From Chondrosia reniformis (Eukaryota; Porifera; Demospongiae; Chondrillida; Chondrillidae), in assembly GCA_947172415.1 (NCBI GenBank), contig OX359197.1, forward strand, positions 310,001-374,000: a DNA stretch of 64,000 bases, in the 5' to 3' direction. How positions within the stretch are numbered: the first letter of the stretch is position 1; each line of letters starts with the position of its first letter. Of the stretch, positions 1-11,700 are shown in pieces. The notes below the pieces were generated by a model. The model was not told where the DNA came from. It searched no databases and was given only the letters and a program-made list of their open reading frames with translations. Position numbers and translations under genes: made by a program.

Positions 1-300
1 CCACCACCATGTGGTCCAGGTGGCGTGCGGCGCTCGCGTAAATCCGTACAGACCCATTAGGTGGATATAGGATATTAGTATGACGTTTCTCCATACAATT
101 GGTGCCTGAAATATTTGACGGCCAAACAGTTTGACTGGTTTGTAAGCTTCGATGTGTTTCCGAAACTTTTGCTGTAATTCTGGCGAAAAGCTACTCAAAT
201 CATATTCACCCACCGAATCCTTTCCATTACTGTTTTGAGATGTGTCGTTGGCGAATAAAGTTTGTCTCGAAAGATCTTCAACAACCTTCCTAGGAGCCAT
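1..300 (-). CDS. SCD: Acyl-CoA (stearoyl-CoA-like) desaturase, N-terminal part, cut by window edge
   Basis: Reading the minus strand from the ATG at 298-300 gives 100 codons open to the window edge. After an acidic, polar N-terminus of about 60 residues comes a stretch containing IVWRNVILISYIHLMGLYG, which closely resembles the start of the first membrane segment of animal stearoyl-CoA desaturases. The family places a cis double bond in fatty acyl-CoA in the endoplasmic reticulum membrane, using a di-iron centre held by three His boxes. Those boxes would lie beyond the edge, so catalytic competence cannot be judged. No intron is seen in the visible part. The product family is fairly secure; the exact paralogue and chain-length specificity are not. 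Confidence 0.8.
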   Translation of the reverse strand, partial: MAPRKVVEDLSRQTLFANDTSQNSNGKDSVGEYDLSSFSPELQQKFRKHIEAYKPVKLFGRQIFQAPIVWRNVILISYIHLMGLYGFTRAPHATWTTWWW

Positions 301-775
301 TTCCACTGCTTCCTAAAAGGTACCTCGTGACAGCAAATTTGCTGCGCTAAGATCGCTCGATCTAAGTCGCCTGACCAATGACCTTTGCGCTGGTAATGGA
401 TTATGAATCTCATTATTATTGAAAAGGTCAGCATTTCAATTACACGTGCAAAAAGTGCAGTTTTGTCAAGTTCATATTTTCATTCATGAAGAAGGTTGAA
501 TTGCGAGGGATTTCTTCGGGGCTAGATATAATTTAGTAAAAGAAGTTACTGGAGACACAGTTCTTTAAGATAAGACTATATCTACTAACCTATATATCTA
601 CATAATATAGCTACTCAACTATAGACACATTTGAAGCTACTCACAAGGCCCATTCTTTGCTTTGCATATTCTATTCTTAAACCATTTGTTCGTTTTGAAG
701 TCTTTAGTACAAAACTAATAACAGAAATCAACAGAGGAATTAGTGTCATTCACATACATACACATGTACATGTAT
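301..775. other. Intergenic: 5' side of desaturase and 3' side of RBPMS-like gene
   Basis: AT-rich sequence between the start of the minus-strand desaturase and the putative last exon of the minus-strand RNA-binding gene. It should hold the desaturase promoter and the 3' UTR of the upstream gene. I see no further coding exon or clear repeat here. Confidence 0.5.
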
Positions 776-3700
776 TCAGACCAACAGTAACAGGTAATTA
801 AATTCATAGGTTGACATGACAACCGTGTCAGGGATGGTTACAAGACAAGGATTCCTTTTAAATCTTCCTTTGGGGATTGTTGAGTCAAGAGTATCTGAAC
901 TGAGGTTTTCAAAACTCCACACAAATAAAATTGAATATCACCAGAAGATGATACTCCATGCAATAGGGAAAATATGTTTATTTAAAGCACTATAGTTTTA
1001 TGTTTATTTGTACATTCTATAGATTAACTGGGGCCCATGAAAAGTAGCCATACTCGGCTAATTGGTTACCCAGTATAAATAAGACAAGTGAATATATATA
1101 TATAGGGATGGTTACTGCTAACTATGTGACTATATCAGTTGTACGCACCCTTGTAGTTCAGTCATTGCTTTTGTGGCAGAAGATTCATCTTTAAACTCCA
1201 CAAAACAAACGGGAGGTCCAGTCTTTCTGTACATTTTCGCTTTTACAAAATTGTGGCATCTATAGATGGAAAATTAACACACCAATCAAACTTCCTGTTT
1301 ATAGGATCCAACCTCTACTTCCTGTTAAAGTGATTGCGTGATGTTAAGAGGAAGTAGGGATTGGGTGATGTTAACCTAACCCAGCCTAAACATAGAAAAT
1401 GGTATCCTTTCATATGCTAATGATATAAGACTCTTCAGGGCTGTATGCAGAACTTGGGGCCAGAGGGGGCAAAATGAAAATGTTCAAAGTTAGGGGGGAG
1501 GGGCAATGGTATGAGGGTGTCGAAGCAGTTTAGGGGGTTCCCAAACGTCTAGGGGGGGCAATTCAATCCTAGGGGGCATTCCCCTTCTATGCAGCCCCTG
1601 GTAGTATAGCCCTGACTACCCACACATAGTCACAGAAACATTCAAGAGAAGCATTCATATTCTCAATAATAGTCTGATGTAGCCAGACCACCGTGCTGCC
1701 TCCATTTTGGTATGACATCATTCAATGGAGGCAAAAACTGTGGTCTGGCTACATCAGACTATCAAAATAATAAATAGTTACCTTCTAAATTAGAAACATC
1801 TACCTTCCAAATAGTTACCTTTTAAATAAGGATACAATGTCTTCTTCCGTGTTCTGTGGTTCCAAGTTGGCCACAAACAAAGTTGAACATGGCACATTAA
1901 AGTTATCACTGTCGCTCTACGGAAAGGAGATAAAAATACAGAGTCAATACTGGAAGGAATACTCTATTTGAAAAACTACATTCTATAGTTTCTATACTTT
2001 CTATACTTTCTATACTTTCTATAGATTCTATACTTTCTATAGCTAATTATAAAACATACACACTCTAATTATATTTGAGCTAATGTACAAATCTTTACTC
2101 TAAATTAAATATTTGTTACAAGTTATACAACAAATTAAGTCAATCAATCTCTAAATAGTGACAAGAGACAAATAGAGAAAAGAGAGCAACTAATTCATTT
2201 GAAGATTCACTTCAAATACATCTTGCAGGCATAGGCTCTGCGTTTCACTGCAACACACCCACCAGAGAATGTGTGTCGCAATCAACGACAACATTATCAT
2301 CTGTGATACATTCAATGTCATGGTAACGTGATGCATCTGCGGTTGCCATGTCAACCACTGGACACTGCCAAGGTTGAGAAGTCGTCACAACATACTACAT
2401 AAGAACAGAATAAGCATTTCCACATCTACCCCACCCACATGCTGATTGGCAGTTGCCATAGCGACTTCAGGTTGGGTCCAATATATTAACATACGTATAC
2501 ACATTAAACTAAGTCTCCATTGACTAAAATCAGCCCTGTGATGTAATATTGTTGTCATAGCAACAGGATACTGCGCTGACATAGCAACATGGTATTGTTG
2601 TCATAGCAACAAGCTATTTCACGTAGGAAGAACCAATAATCTACATAGTGCTTAATTGAACCTGGGGATATTGATAGCAGATGGTGGATGGAGTCATATA
2701 TCCATATCCAATTGGTGCATACAAGTTCTAAAGAGATTGAAGCAAGGAAAAGACACATAGACCTGCAGGTCTTCAGAACCATAATTCTGAACATCCTTGA
2801 ATACGATGAGCAGTCAATTGTTCCATATTTCCACTCAAAGCTGCTGCCAGCTCAGCAGTAATTGCGCCCGCACCAGACAGAAGTAATAGACAATCACGCA
2901 AAATCCACTATAACCACGGATACGCAAATACACATACATGTATGCATGTATTTTACAGCAGTAGCTGAAATCCACCATTTTTGGATTCTCAATTAAACAT
3001 GTACATCATTCCATCACTAAGCTCTTGTGAAACTTAACATTATAAATCTATTCCTCTCTCCCTCTCTCTCAAACACAGTCCCTCTCCCTCTCACTCTCCC
3101 TCTCCCTCTCTCCCTCTCCCTCTCCCTCCCACACAGTTCCTCTCCTTCCACAACACTCTTGTGTGCCCTCACAAGCTGTCACCTACCGGATTAGGGAGGC
3201 ACTGAGGCAGGGTTGAAGAGCTGCAGGCCCAGATGTCTCTAAAGGGACTGAGGAAACAACTAATGGTTAATCACTAGTAGAGGAGGAGAGGTAACTGACA
3301 CACAACTATAGAGAGCATAGCAGATAAGAGCCCTATTAATAAAGAGAAACAAAATAGTAGCTTTAGGCTCTTATTTAAGAGGTCAAAATCCTTATAAAAG
3401 ACAGTCCAGCCAAAAACCTTACAATAATGTCTTGTTAGAAACAATTCTCTAGATGCCTTATAAGAAACTTCTTTTATTTAATGCTCGGGCTTCTAAAAGG
3501 AGCCCTTGGGCTCTTAGGTATGAAAGACCTCTAAACAGTGGTATGCACAAGACTCACTGATTGTGTGCCAGATGAGAGCCCCCGGGGGCTGCCCAGGGGT
3601 TGGAGGGGAGTTCCAGGGATCCCCCTCCAACCTGCTCCATTGGATAAAGGAAATTATTTGCTAAAGTGAACAACACAAGAAGGAAGACATTTCCACACAA

Positions 3701-4699
3701 TATTATTATACAATCTAACACATTTTCCTATAAGTTACACTTACTGAGAAAAGGCCCATAGGGAACTAAACCTAGTGAGAGCTTTGGATGAGGATACAAG
3801 AATGTCACAGACAGACCAGCCGGACATCTTTAGAGGATATTGCAATCAACTTTCTAAGAACTTAAAGGTCATTGATTTCATTGATTACAAGCAACTTACA
3901 ACTGATAAATACAGAATGAAAACATACGTATTTAATGTATACAATCTCTAATTAAGGAATGGTCCATTTGAAGGTATACATAACATGTATAGATTCCCCC
4001 ATTCTGAGTTACACATACTCCTTTGGTTGTTTTAATGACATACATTTAAAAAAGGACTAACCAGTTCCATTTTGGATATTAGATTTTGGAATGGAACTAG
4101 TCCTCTTGGAGGCTGACACTCTACTGTTAGACTTAGCAAACTCAAGTCGCAATGTCTGGTGAGACCCGGGATCAAACTTGACACCCTAACACAAGAAAGG
4201 AAGCAGGCAAATAGAAATGCACTGTAGCGGACATTGAAAGCTATCAACACAAAATCTCAATGCTCCATAGATGCAATGTATAAAAGGGTGGTGGATGGAT
4301 GGATGGATGGGTGGATGGATGGATGGGTGGATGATATCTCAGAAAAGGGATGCACCTTCAAATTGGTCACTCACTTGCAGATCTGCCATGGCCTTTTCTG
4401 CATCTCCTCTGCTTTCAAAAGTTATGAAGGCTACGGGCTAAAGGTTAAAGTTTAAAGGTCAAAGTGTAACAACCCAGGAGATTCAGCTTTAATGTATCAC
4501 TTAGTACATATAGCATCTCTTCATAATGCATCTTACGTAGCTATAGTAACATGAGTGGTCTGTAGTCGGGAGGACACCATTAACAAGATACATACCACAA
4601 GGTTATTCATCCATGTAAATCTTACCTGAGACACTTTGCCTCCTTTAGTCATAATCTTCAATGAAGATCCTTTATAGCCCTACATACATACATACATAC

Positions 4700-4730
<31 letters not shown>

Positions 4731-4755
4731 CATACTTACATACATACATACATAC

Positions 4756-4786
<31 letters not shown>

Positions 4787-4811
4787 CATACATACATACA
4801 TACATACATAC

Positions 4812-4842
<31 letters not shown>

Positions 4843-5922
4843 CATACAAGATAAGTACAGATTGTATACATGCATCAACAGTGAACTGCTCTGATGGCAC
4901 AACTGACTGAGTATGATCTGCATAACAGGTACAACTCTCGTGGCTTCACATCCATGGGTAGGCCACTCACAAACAACGTTTTAACCTAAAAATATCAAAG
5001 AGATAACTGTGCTGAAGAGTGTGGCCTGCTGGGGAGGAAGGAGGGAGAGTGGTGTGGTCTGCTGGGGAGGAAGGAGGGAGAGTGGTGTGGTCTGCTGGGG
5101 AGGAGGGAGGGGGAGGGGTGTGGCCTGCTGGGGAGGAGGGAGGGGGAGGGGTGTGGCCTACTGGGGAGGAGGGAGGGGGAGGGGTGTGGCCTACTGGGGA
5201 GGAGAGAGGGGGAGGGGTGTGGCCTACTGGGGAGGAGGGAGGGGGAGGGGTGTGGCCTACTGGGGAGGAGGGAGGGGGAGGGGTGTGGCCTACTGGGGAG
5301 GAGGGAGGGGGAGGGGTGTGGCCTACTGGGGAGGAGGGAGGGGGAGGGGTGTGGCCTGCTGGGGACAGCTGGACAGCTTCCTACCTATTTCTTACGTACT
5401 TGTATGTACTTTGCATCCTTTTAAAAACCAAATTAGTATTAAATTTCTATTAACTACAGATTACACCTCTTTACAACACAGCAGCTGAGTCAACCAATCA
5501 GATGGCTTGAATTAATTACTAGAAATCTAGCCTTATAAATAGTCGACAATCACTGGCAGTGAAAGTCCTAAAATACACTAATTAATGGTTTTCTAATTAA
5601 GAAATAATTTAAATTATGGATCCCAATTTATTGCTATCAGTAATATGTCAACAGTTCACTCTGAACAAACCTCGGCGTCCTCCTCCGCACAATCTACCAT
5701 CTCATCAGTTCTCTCGATCCACGCTGTTATAAAGGACTCCATCTGACCGTCTTCTTGCTCCTCAGATATAACTCTCTCTTGAGGAATTATCTTCAAACTA
5801 TCCGAGGCCGCCGCCATGTAGTTTACCGGACTGTAAAAACTGTCCATCTTCTCTACTTTAGTATACAGTAACTTCACTCCCGTTTCGTCAGTCACGTGAG
5901 CGATGACGTATATCATGCTCAT
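776..5922 (-). CDS. RBPMS: Two-RRM RNA-binding protein of the RBPMS / couch potato / MEC-8 family
   Basis: Minus-strand multi-exon gene. Clear exons: 5671-5922 (ATG at 5920-5922, in-frame stop upstream), 4908-4985, 4626-4679, 4375-4437 and 4062-4185, all with GT-AG borders and matching phases. Together they encode RRM1, with [19 protein letters not shown] (RNP2 region), [17 protein letters not shown] (RNP1 region) and a tail with [15 protein letters not shown], all hallmarks of the RBPMS family. A second RRM lies on 1819-1916 ([20 protein letters not shown]) and 1149-1259 ([19 protein letters not shown]), so the layout is MEC-8-like rather than the single RRM of vertebrate RBPMS. Members bind CAC-containing RNA and control splicing and localisation. 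The linker is unresolved: 3558-3631 is one phase-compatible exon, and coding-like stretches near 2250-2360 and 2790-2930 may be others. The last exon 776-899 fits phase but is weakly supported. Confidence 0.78.
1436..1615. repeat. Dispersed G-run repeat, copy 1
   Basis: A stretch rich in runs of G with the phrases ggggccagagggggcaaaat and gcaatggtatgagggtgtc. The same phrases occur in reverse complement at 23697-23853, inside a PSMB4 intron, so this is an interspersed repeat. It has no coding potential that I can see. Confidence 0.6.
1670..1761. mobile_element. Short palindromic MITE-like element with perfect 22-bp terminal inverted repeats
   Basis: The first 22 bases (1670-1691) are the exact reverse complement of the last 22 (1740-1761). 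The interior is also nearly palindromic, with cctccatt answered by aatggagg. At 92 bp with no coding capacity, this has the form of a non-autonomous DNA transposon. It sits in an intron of the RBPMS-like gene. Ends with TA suggest, but do not prove, a TA target. Confidence 0.7.
2342..2610. promoter_or_regulatory. Cluster of X-box-like palindromes (possible RFX sites)
   Basis: Four imperfect 14-base palindromes of the form gttgYcatRgcRac or close to it lie at 2342-2355, 2452-2465, 2551-2564 and 2597-2610, inside an intron region of the RBPMS-like gene. RFX factors bind such X-box motifs. Similar motifs occur in the TEX9 intron at 7466-7479 (gttgctatggtaac) and the UBXN6 intron at 13897-13910. 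Some may travel with repeats, so function is inferred only. Confidence 0.35.
4283..4333. repeat. GGAT tetranucleotide microsatellite
   Basis: About a dozen tandem ggat/gggt units just downstream of the RRM1 exon at 4375-4437, in the intron on the coding (minus) strand. Confidence 0.85.
4680..4850. repeat. CATA tetranucleotide microsatellite abutting a 3' splice site
   Basis: About 170 bp of tacatacata repeat with a few tact variants. On the coding (minus) strand it reads GTAT repeats and ends directly at the AG (4681-4680) used for the RBPMS-like exon 4626-4679. The repeat therefore takes the place normally held by the polypyrimidine tract. Confidence 0.9.
5015..5366. repeat. 33-bp G-rich minisatellite in RBPMS-like intron 1
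   Basis: About ten copies of a 33-base unit containing gtgtggcctactggggagga. Because 33 is a multiple of three, two frames stay open on the plus strand, but those frames are pure repeat and are not annotated as genes. Confidence 0.9.
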
Positions 5923-5964
5923 GAATAATTAAGTGAATAACAATAACAATAAAAGCACAAGTCT

Positions 5965-8900
5965 TTAGAGTTTGTCCCAGTCTAAAGCCTTTACAAATTC
6001 TTCTTCAGTGAAGGATAGCAGCTTTGACGCTTCTAAATGCATCTAATAGAAATAAAACTTAAGCTAAGAAGATAAAATGGCAAACCTACAAAGATGACAC
6101 GACATTATTTACAGAAATGGGAAACATTGCAGGTTAAATATACAGTGTACATTTACATACTGGCCCAGTGGAGAAGAAGAGAAGGAGAAGGAAAAACTCT
6201 TGTATTCTCATCAAAAGTTTAGTTCTATAGTTCTATATAGGCATTTACTCTTAAGTATATAGATGTGGCATGTGAGAAAAGAGTGTATTAATATTATTGA
6301 GTGATAAATTATTATTTTTGGAAAATAAAGTAGTCATTAATTGTAGTCTTAAAATGCAAACATACTTTTTCTTTATACAGGTACTACATTTGCTAAACAT
6401 TTGCAATAATATACCTTCTGTTTCTTGAGGACATCAATCAGTTTCAGCTGCTTCTTAAAGGCTGCCATTAAATCATTCCTCTGCTTCTCCAAATGCTTAT
6501 TTTCAGTTGTCACCTTCTCCATCACCTTCTTGTCCTGCTCAAGGCTCTCCTGGAATAAAAAATAACTAAAAACTAAAGTTTACTAAAATGGTAAAAGTTA
6601 GCATTGCATATGCTTAAAGAGAACAAAAATGTAATATCCAAACTACATTCAGATCTATATTATATGCTATGGTTTACAAAATGGAGGATTAATCATTCTT
6701 TAATCTGCATTATTGACCTTTTTCTCTGATTTTTCTCTTTGCAGGGCACTCTTGGCTCGCTCCAATTCCTCCAGGGCCCTGTTGAGACGCACATCAGTGG
6801 CGCTCTGATTTGAGAGGAGCTGCTTCTGATGACGATCTCGAGCATCCAAATCCTGCAGCACATGGCATGGGAAGAGAGCTTGGGAACCCAAACGGACAGA
6901 GAGAATGAAGCCATAGATGTCAACAGGTGTATAAAATTGTATATTAGGCGATTCATTTGGGGGGAGGGGCATGGGGCTTGCCTCCCTTTGGGGGGAGGGG
7001 CATGGGGCTTGCCTCCCTTTGGGGGAGGGGCATGGGGCTTGCCTCCCTTTGGGGGAGGGGCATGGGGCTTGCCTCCCTTGAAGAAAATCAAATTATCATT
7101 TTTAATAACATATTAAACTACCTCAGAATTTCACTATACTGTACATTTAATCTTCTTTGGACATTTTCTACTATAGGTAGAGGATAGGGATTTCTACTAA
7201 CTGTGCCAACCTTATCCTTGAGATGGTTCATCTTTAGTCTCTTGAGTGTCTAGAGATGCAGTTTGTTTCTAGAGAATCAGACATTTTGACCCTGGGGTCT
7301 TCTTCAGTGATTGAAAAGACTAAAGATGAATCATCTCAAAGATAACCAGTACATGTGGCAACACAAACTATGTGGGGATCATGTAGAATTATTTCGCTAT
7401 GTACAAAATGCAGTTGTTTTACAAGCTAAGTAAGCCGCTCGCCAAGAACATCATGACTACATTATGTTGCTATGGTAACCAGTGGGTTCACCTTTCTCAG
7501 TGAAGAGAGGTGACCTTCCAAACTGGAGCACTTTGCTTTCATCTCATCTGTCAACTGTTTGTACTTGTCAATCTGGACCTAAACAGGGATCCAGTGTAAG
7601 GGAGTTACAGAAGTGAATGAATAAGTACCTAAACCTAGAACAACTATTGCAAAAAACAAAATGACAAACCTGCAATGCCTGCTGTGTCTTTTTAAGCTTT
7701 GCATTTTCATTTGACAATGTTGCTATTGTCGTCTGAGCCTCAGTTAGGTTGGAGTGCTTATGGATATAGTTAAATTGGAGATGTTACATCATGAAATCGT
7801 AACATTAGACATTCTTTACTAACTCCTGTAGTTTCATCACATAATGAGTACCACAGAATGCGGACATAACATGTATTATTTAAATATTATTTTTTGATTT
7901 ATTTAATGTTGTTTGTCACATTCCTAATCTTGTACATAAGCTAGATCCATCAAGACTTACTTTACTACTGTTCTCAGCATGAAGTTTGTCCATTTCTTCT
8001 TGCATAACTCTCAATTTTGCCTTCAGAAATCGGATCATGGCATCTAGGCAATACCAGTATTGTATTCAATGAAGCAATGTAGAACATCATGAACTACACT
8101 TTGGTGGATATTAAAAGTACATATAATATGAACTCTACTTACCTGGTCCTAAATCTTCTGCTACATCTGGGATGATGTCATCTTCTGGGGGATCCCCCTG
8201 TAACTGTCCCCCATCCAAGGTTGAAAAAGCTAGAGTCCCCATTCCCATTTTAGGTTTACTAAACTGAGGATCGGAGACTAACTGAACACCTTGTGTACCT
8301 TTCTCTGCAGATAGTCCTGTCCCCGTGCCAAAATTAAAAGAATCAAATCCGGAATGGGATGATATATTCTCCATTTCCTGTAATTTCAGTTTTTGCTCAA
8401 GAAGTTCACCAATTAGCTTGTCATCTGAAGGAGTTCCCTCTTCCCTTTGGGAGTGATCTGTGGTACCAGCTGTAGCAGGCCTACGGAACGGAAGCAGAGT
8501 CTACAAGAACCTCTTGTAAAGAAGATTTAAACAGGTACCTGGCTAGCTATCTGGAGGGGATGATTACAGGGATGTCCCCTGTACTTAATAATTCTGATGC
8601 ATTGCATCATATGTGGTTTTTAATTGTATCCAAAATAATATGATGGTATATATACAATGCAATAACTTTCCAACAAATACGTATTATACTTGCCCTATAA
8701 TGTAGGTTAGTGTATTGATATGTACTTTGATCATGTATTATTACTATGTGTAGGTTAGTGTACTGTATTATTATTATGTGTATGTTAGTGTACTGTATTA
8801 TTATTATGTGTATGTTAGTGTAATGTATTATTATTATGTGTATGTTAGTGTACTGTATTATTATTATGTGTATGTTAGTGTACTGTATTATTATTATGTG

Positions 8901-11700
8901 TATGTTAGTGTACTGTATTATTATTATGTGTATGTTAGTGTACTGTATTATTATTATGTGTATGTTAGTGTACTGTATTATTATTATGTGTATGTTAGTG
9001 TATTGATATGTACTTGCAATCCAACTTAAGGTTCACCTTGTAAAAGATTGTGATTGTAACTTCTTCTGTGTTCCTCCAGTTGTCCTCAGTCGCTCCTTTG
9101 CATTTATTGTCATACCCCCTCCCTGCTGAACCTTCTGTGATGAGCCGGCTCCCTTGCCTAACGTGGTCTTCTGCTTGCCAGCGCTCCTCTTAGGAGGTAC
9201 AGAGGTGGCGGAGGGCCCGGGAGCTGACATTGTACCACTAGAGGACTGCTCCACAAGTGAGGGACCAGTCTTCTGCAACAGACTGGAAGGATCCCGCTAA
9301 CAAGGAGTGAACATTGGCTTATAGATACACCAGGGGGGGAGGGTGTGGAACTGTTGGCTTATAGATACACCAGGGGGGGTGGGTGTGGAACTGTGGGCTT
9401 ATAGATACACCAGGGGGGGAGGGTGTGGAACTGTTGGCTTATAGATACACCAGGGGGGGAGGGTGTGGAACTGTTGGCTTATAGATACACCAGGGGGGGA
9501 GGGTGTGGAACTGTGGGCTTATAGATACACCAGGGGGGTGGGTGTGGAACTGTGGGCTTATAGATACACCAGGGGGGGAGGGTGTGGAACTGTTGGCTTA
9601 TAGATACACCAGGGGGGGAGGGTGTGGAACTGTTGGCTTATAGATACACCAGGGGGGGAGGGTGTGGAACTGTTGGCTTATAGATACACCAGGGGGGGAG
9701 GGTGTGGAACTGTGGGCTTATAGATACACCAGGGGGGAGGGTGTGGAACTGTTGGCTTGTAGATACACCAGGGGGGGAGGGTGTGGAACTGTGGGCTTAT
9801 AGATACACCAGGGGGGTAGGTGTGGAACTGTGGGCTTATAGATACACCAGGGGGGGTGGGTGTGGAACTGTGGGCTTATAGATACACCAGGGGGGGTGGG
9901 TGTGGAACTGTGGGCTTATAGATACACCAGGGGGGGTGGGTGTGGAACTGTTGGCTTATAGATACACCAGGGGGGGTGGGTGTGGAACTGTGGGCTTATA
10001 GATACACCAGGGGGGGTGGGTGTGGAACTGTTGGCTTATAGATACACCAGGGGGGGTGGGTGTGAAACTGTTGGCTTATAGATACACCAGGGGGGGTGGG
10101 TGTGGAACTGTTGGCTTATAGATACACCAGGGGGGGTGGGTGTGGAACTGTGGGCTTATAGATACACCAGGGGGGGTGGGTGTGGAACTGTGGGCTTATA
10201 GATACACCAGGGGGGGTGGGTGTGGAACTGTTGGCTTATAGATACACCAGGGGGGGAGGGTGTGGAACTGTTGGCTTATAGATACACCAGGGGGGGTGGA
10301 TGTGGAACTGTTGGCTTATAGATACACCAGGGGGGAGGGTGTGGAACTGTTGGCTTATAGATACACCAGGGGGGGAGGGTGTGGAACTGTTGGCTTATAG
10401 ATACACCAGGGGGGGAGGGTGTGGAACTGTTGGCTTATAGATACACCAGGGGGGGAGGGTGTGGAACTGTGGGCTTATAGATACACCAGGGGGGGAGGGT
10501 GTGGAACTGTTGGCTTATAGATACACCAGGGGGGGAGGGTGTGGAACTGTGGGCTTATAGATACACCAGGGGGGGTGGGTGTGGAACTGTGGGCTTATAG
10601 ATACACCAGGGGGGGTGGATGTGGAACTGTTGGCTTATAGATACACCAGGGGGGAGGGTGTGGAACTGTGGGCTTATAGATACACCAGGGGGGGAGGGTG
10701 TGGAACTGTGGGCTTATAGATACACCAGGGGGTGGGTGTGGAACTGTGGGCTTATAGATACACCAGGGGGGGAGGGTGTGGAACTGTTGGCTTATAGATA
10801 CACCAGGGGGGGTGGATGTGGAACTGTGGGCTTATAGATACACCAGGGGGGGTGGATGTGGAACTGTTGGCTTATAGATACACCAGGGGGGTGGGTGTGG
10901 AACTGTGGGCTTATAGATACACCAGGGGGGGTGGATGTGGAACTGTTGGCTTATAGATACACCAGGGGGGGAGGGTGTGGAACTGTTGGCTTATAGATAC
11001 ACCAGGGGGGGAGGGTGTGGAACTGTTGGCTTATAGATACACCAGGGGGGGTGGATGTGGAACTGTTGGCTTATAGATACACCAGGGGGGGTGGGTGTGG
11101 AACTGTGGGCTTATAGATACACCAGGGGGGGAGGGTGTGGAACTGTTGGCTTATAGATACACCAGGGGGGGTGGGTGTGGAACTGTGGGCTTATAGATAC
11201 ACCAGGGGGGGAGGGTGTGGAACTGTGGGCTTATAGATACACCAGGGGGGGAGGGTGTGGAACTGTTGGCTTATAGATACACCAGGGGGGAGGGTGTGGA
11301 ACTGTTGGCTTATAGATACACCAGGGGGGTAGGTGTGGAACTGTGGGCTTATAGATACACCAGGGGGGGTGGATGTGGAACTGTTGTTCTATTTCAATCA
11401 AGGATGTGCTTACCATTAAAAAATCATCTGCTTCTTTCATTAAGCTGGCAGATTTAGCTTCCAATTCCTCATTGAGACGCCTTTAGATAAGACAAATGAG
11501 AAAGACAACATTCATGCATGCACAGTCCGCACAGACAACCCTCACCTATACTCTTCTTCCTTGGCCTTTAAATCCAGCACCACCTTTGCTTTAGTTTTAG
11601 TCTGTTGTGTTGAAGGTCTGCTCTTTAATGTTATACCTCCTGCCGCTTTCTCGCTCCTGCTAGCTGTCGATGCTCTCTTGGTTGCTCGGAGATCCGCCAT
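5965..11700 (-). CDS. TEX9: Testis-expressed protein 9 (TEX9) orthologue, coiled-coil protein
   Basis: Ten exons on the minus strand join in phase to 474 aa: 11546-11700, 11414-11480, 9037-9296, 8143-8480, 7961-8043, 7670-7756, 7492-7578, 6718-6852, 6415-6549 and 5965-6042. Recognition points are LKAKEEEYRRLNEELEAK near the N-terminus, AMIRFLKAKLRVMQEE in the middle, RLNRALEELERAK, ENKHLEKQRNDLMAAFKK with QLKLIDVLKKQK, and the C-terminal LLSFTEEEFVKALDW, which closely follow vertebrate TEX9. The C-terminal half is predicted coiled coil from its heptad-like Leu/Glu/Lys pattern; residues 75-270 are low-complexity and Ser/Gly/Pro-rich. TEX9 is linked to centriolar and ciliary biology in other animals, but its molecular role is not settled. 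Three introns carry large minisatellites. It is divergent from UBXN6, and its stop lies 42 bp before the RBPMS-like ATG. Confidence 0.92.
6165..6290. repeat. Interspersed ~200-bp repeat family (fragment)
   Basis: Contains gtggagaagaagagaaggag, then ctcttgtattctcatcaaaa and a tail with gcatgtgagaaaa. Related copies occur at about 17045, 17812, 19190, 33300, 44718, 45412, 56530 and 62343, in both orientations. Lies in the last TEX9 intron. Confidence 0.55.
6957..7080. repeat. ~30-bp minisatellite in TEX9 intron
   Basis: Four tandem copies of a unit containing ggggcatggggcttgcctcc, starting 105 bp upstream of TEX9 exon 6718-6852 on the coding strand. Confidence 0.9.
8750..9003. repeat. 30-bp minisatellite in TEX9 intron
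   Basis: Eight or more nearly identical copies of a 30-base unit containing tgtatgttagtgtactgtat followed by tattattatg. It ends about 35 bp from the donor side of TEX9 exon 9037-9296. Confidence 0.9.
9316..11390. repeat. 2-kb minisatellite of ~40-bp units in TEX9 intron 2
   Basis: Roughly fifty tandem copies of a unit containing gcttatagatacaccagggg, then a G run of 5-7 and gtgtggaactgt. Unit variants (gggggga/ggggggt and ttggc/gggct) are mixed along the array, as expected from unequal exchange or gene conversion. It fills almost the whole intron between TEX9 exons 2 and 3. There are no spacers, so it is not CRISPR-like. Confidence 0.95.

Noticed and set aside
4661-4894. Open frame of Tyr-Ile-His-Thr repeats
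   Set aside because: Translation of the CATA microsatellite; no start context or conservation.
5009-5488. Long Gly/Arg-rich open frames
   Set aside because: Produced by a 33-bp minisatellite whose unit length keeps frames open; it lies in an intron.
5656-5922. Stand-alone 88-aa gene
   Set aside because: A GT donor at 5670-5669 joins it in phase with the RRM1 exon at 4908-4985, so it is the first exon of the RBPMS-like gene.
9316-11390. Possible CRISPR array
   Set aside because: Units are contiguous with no unique spacers and sit in a eukaryotic intron.
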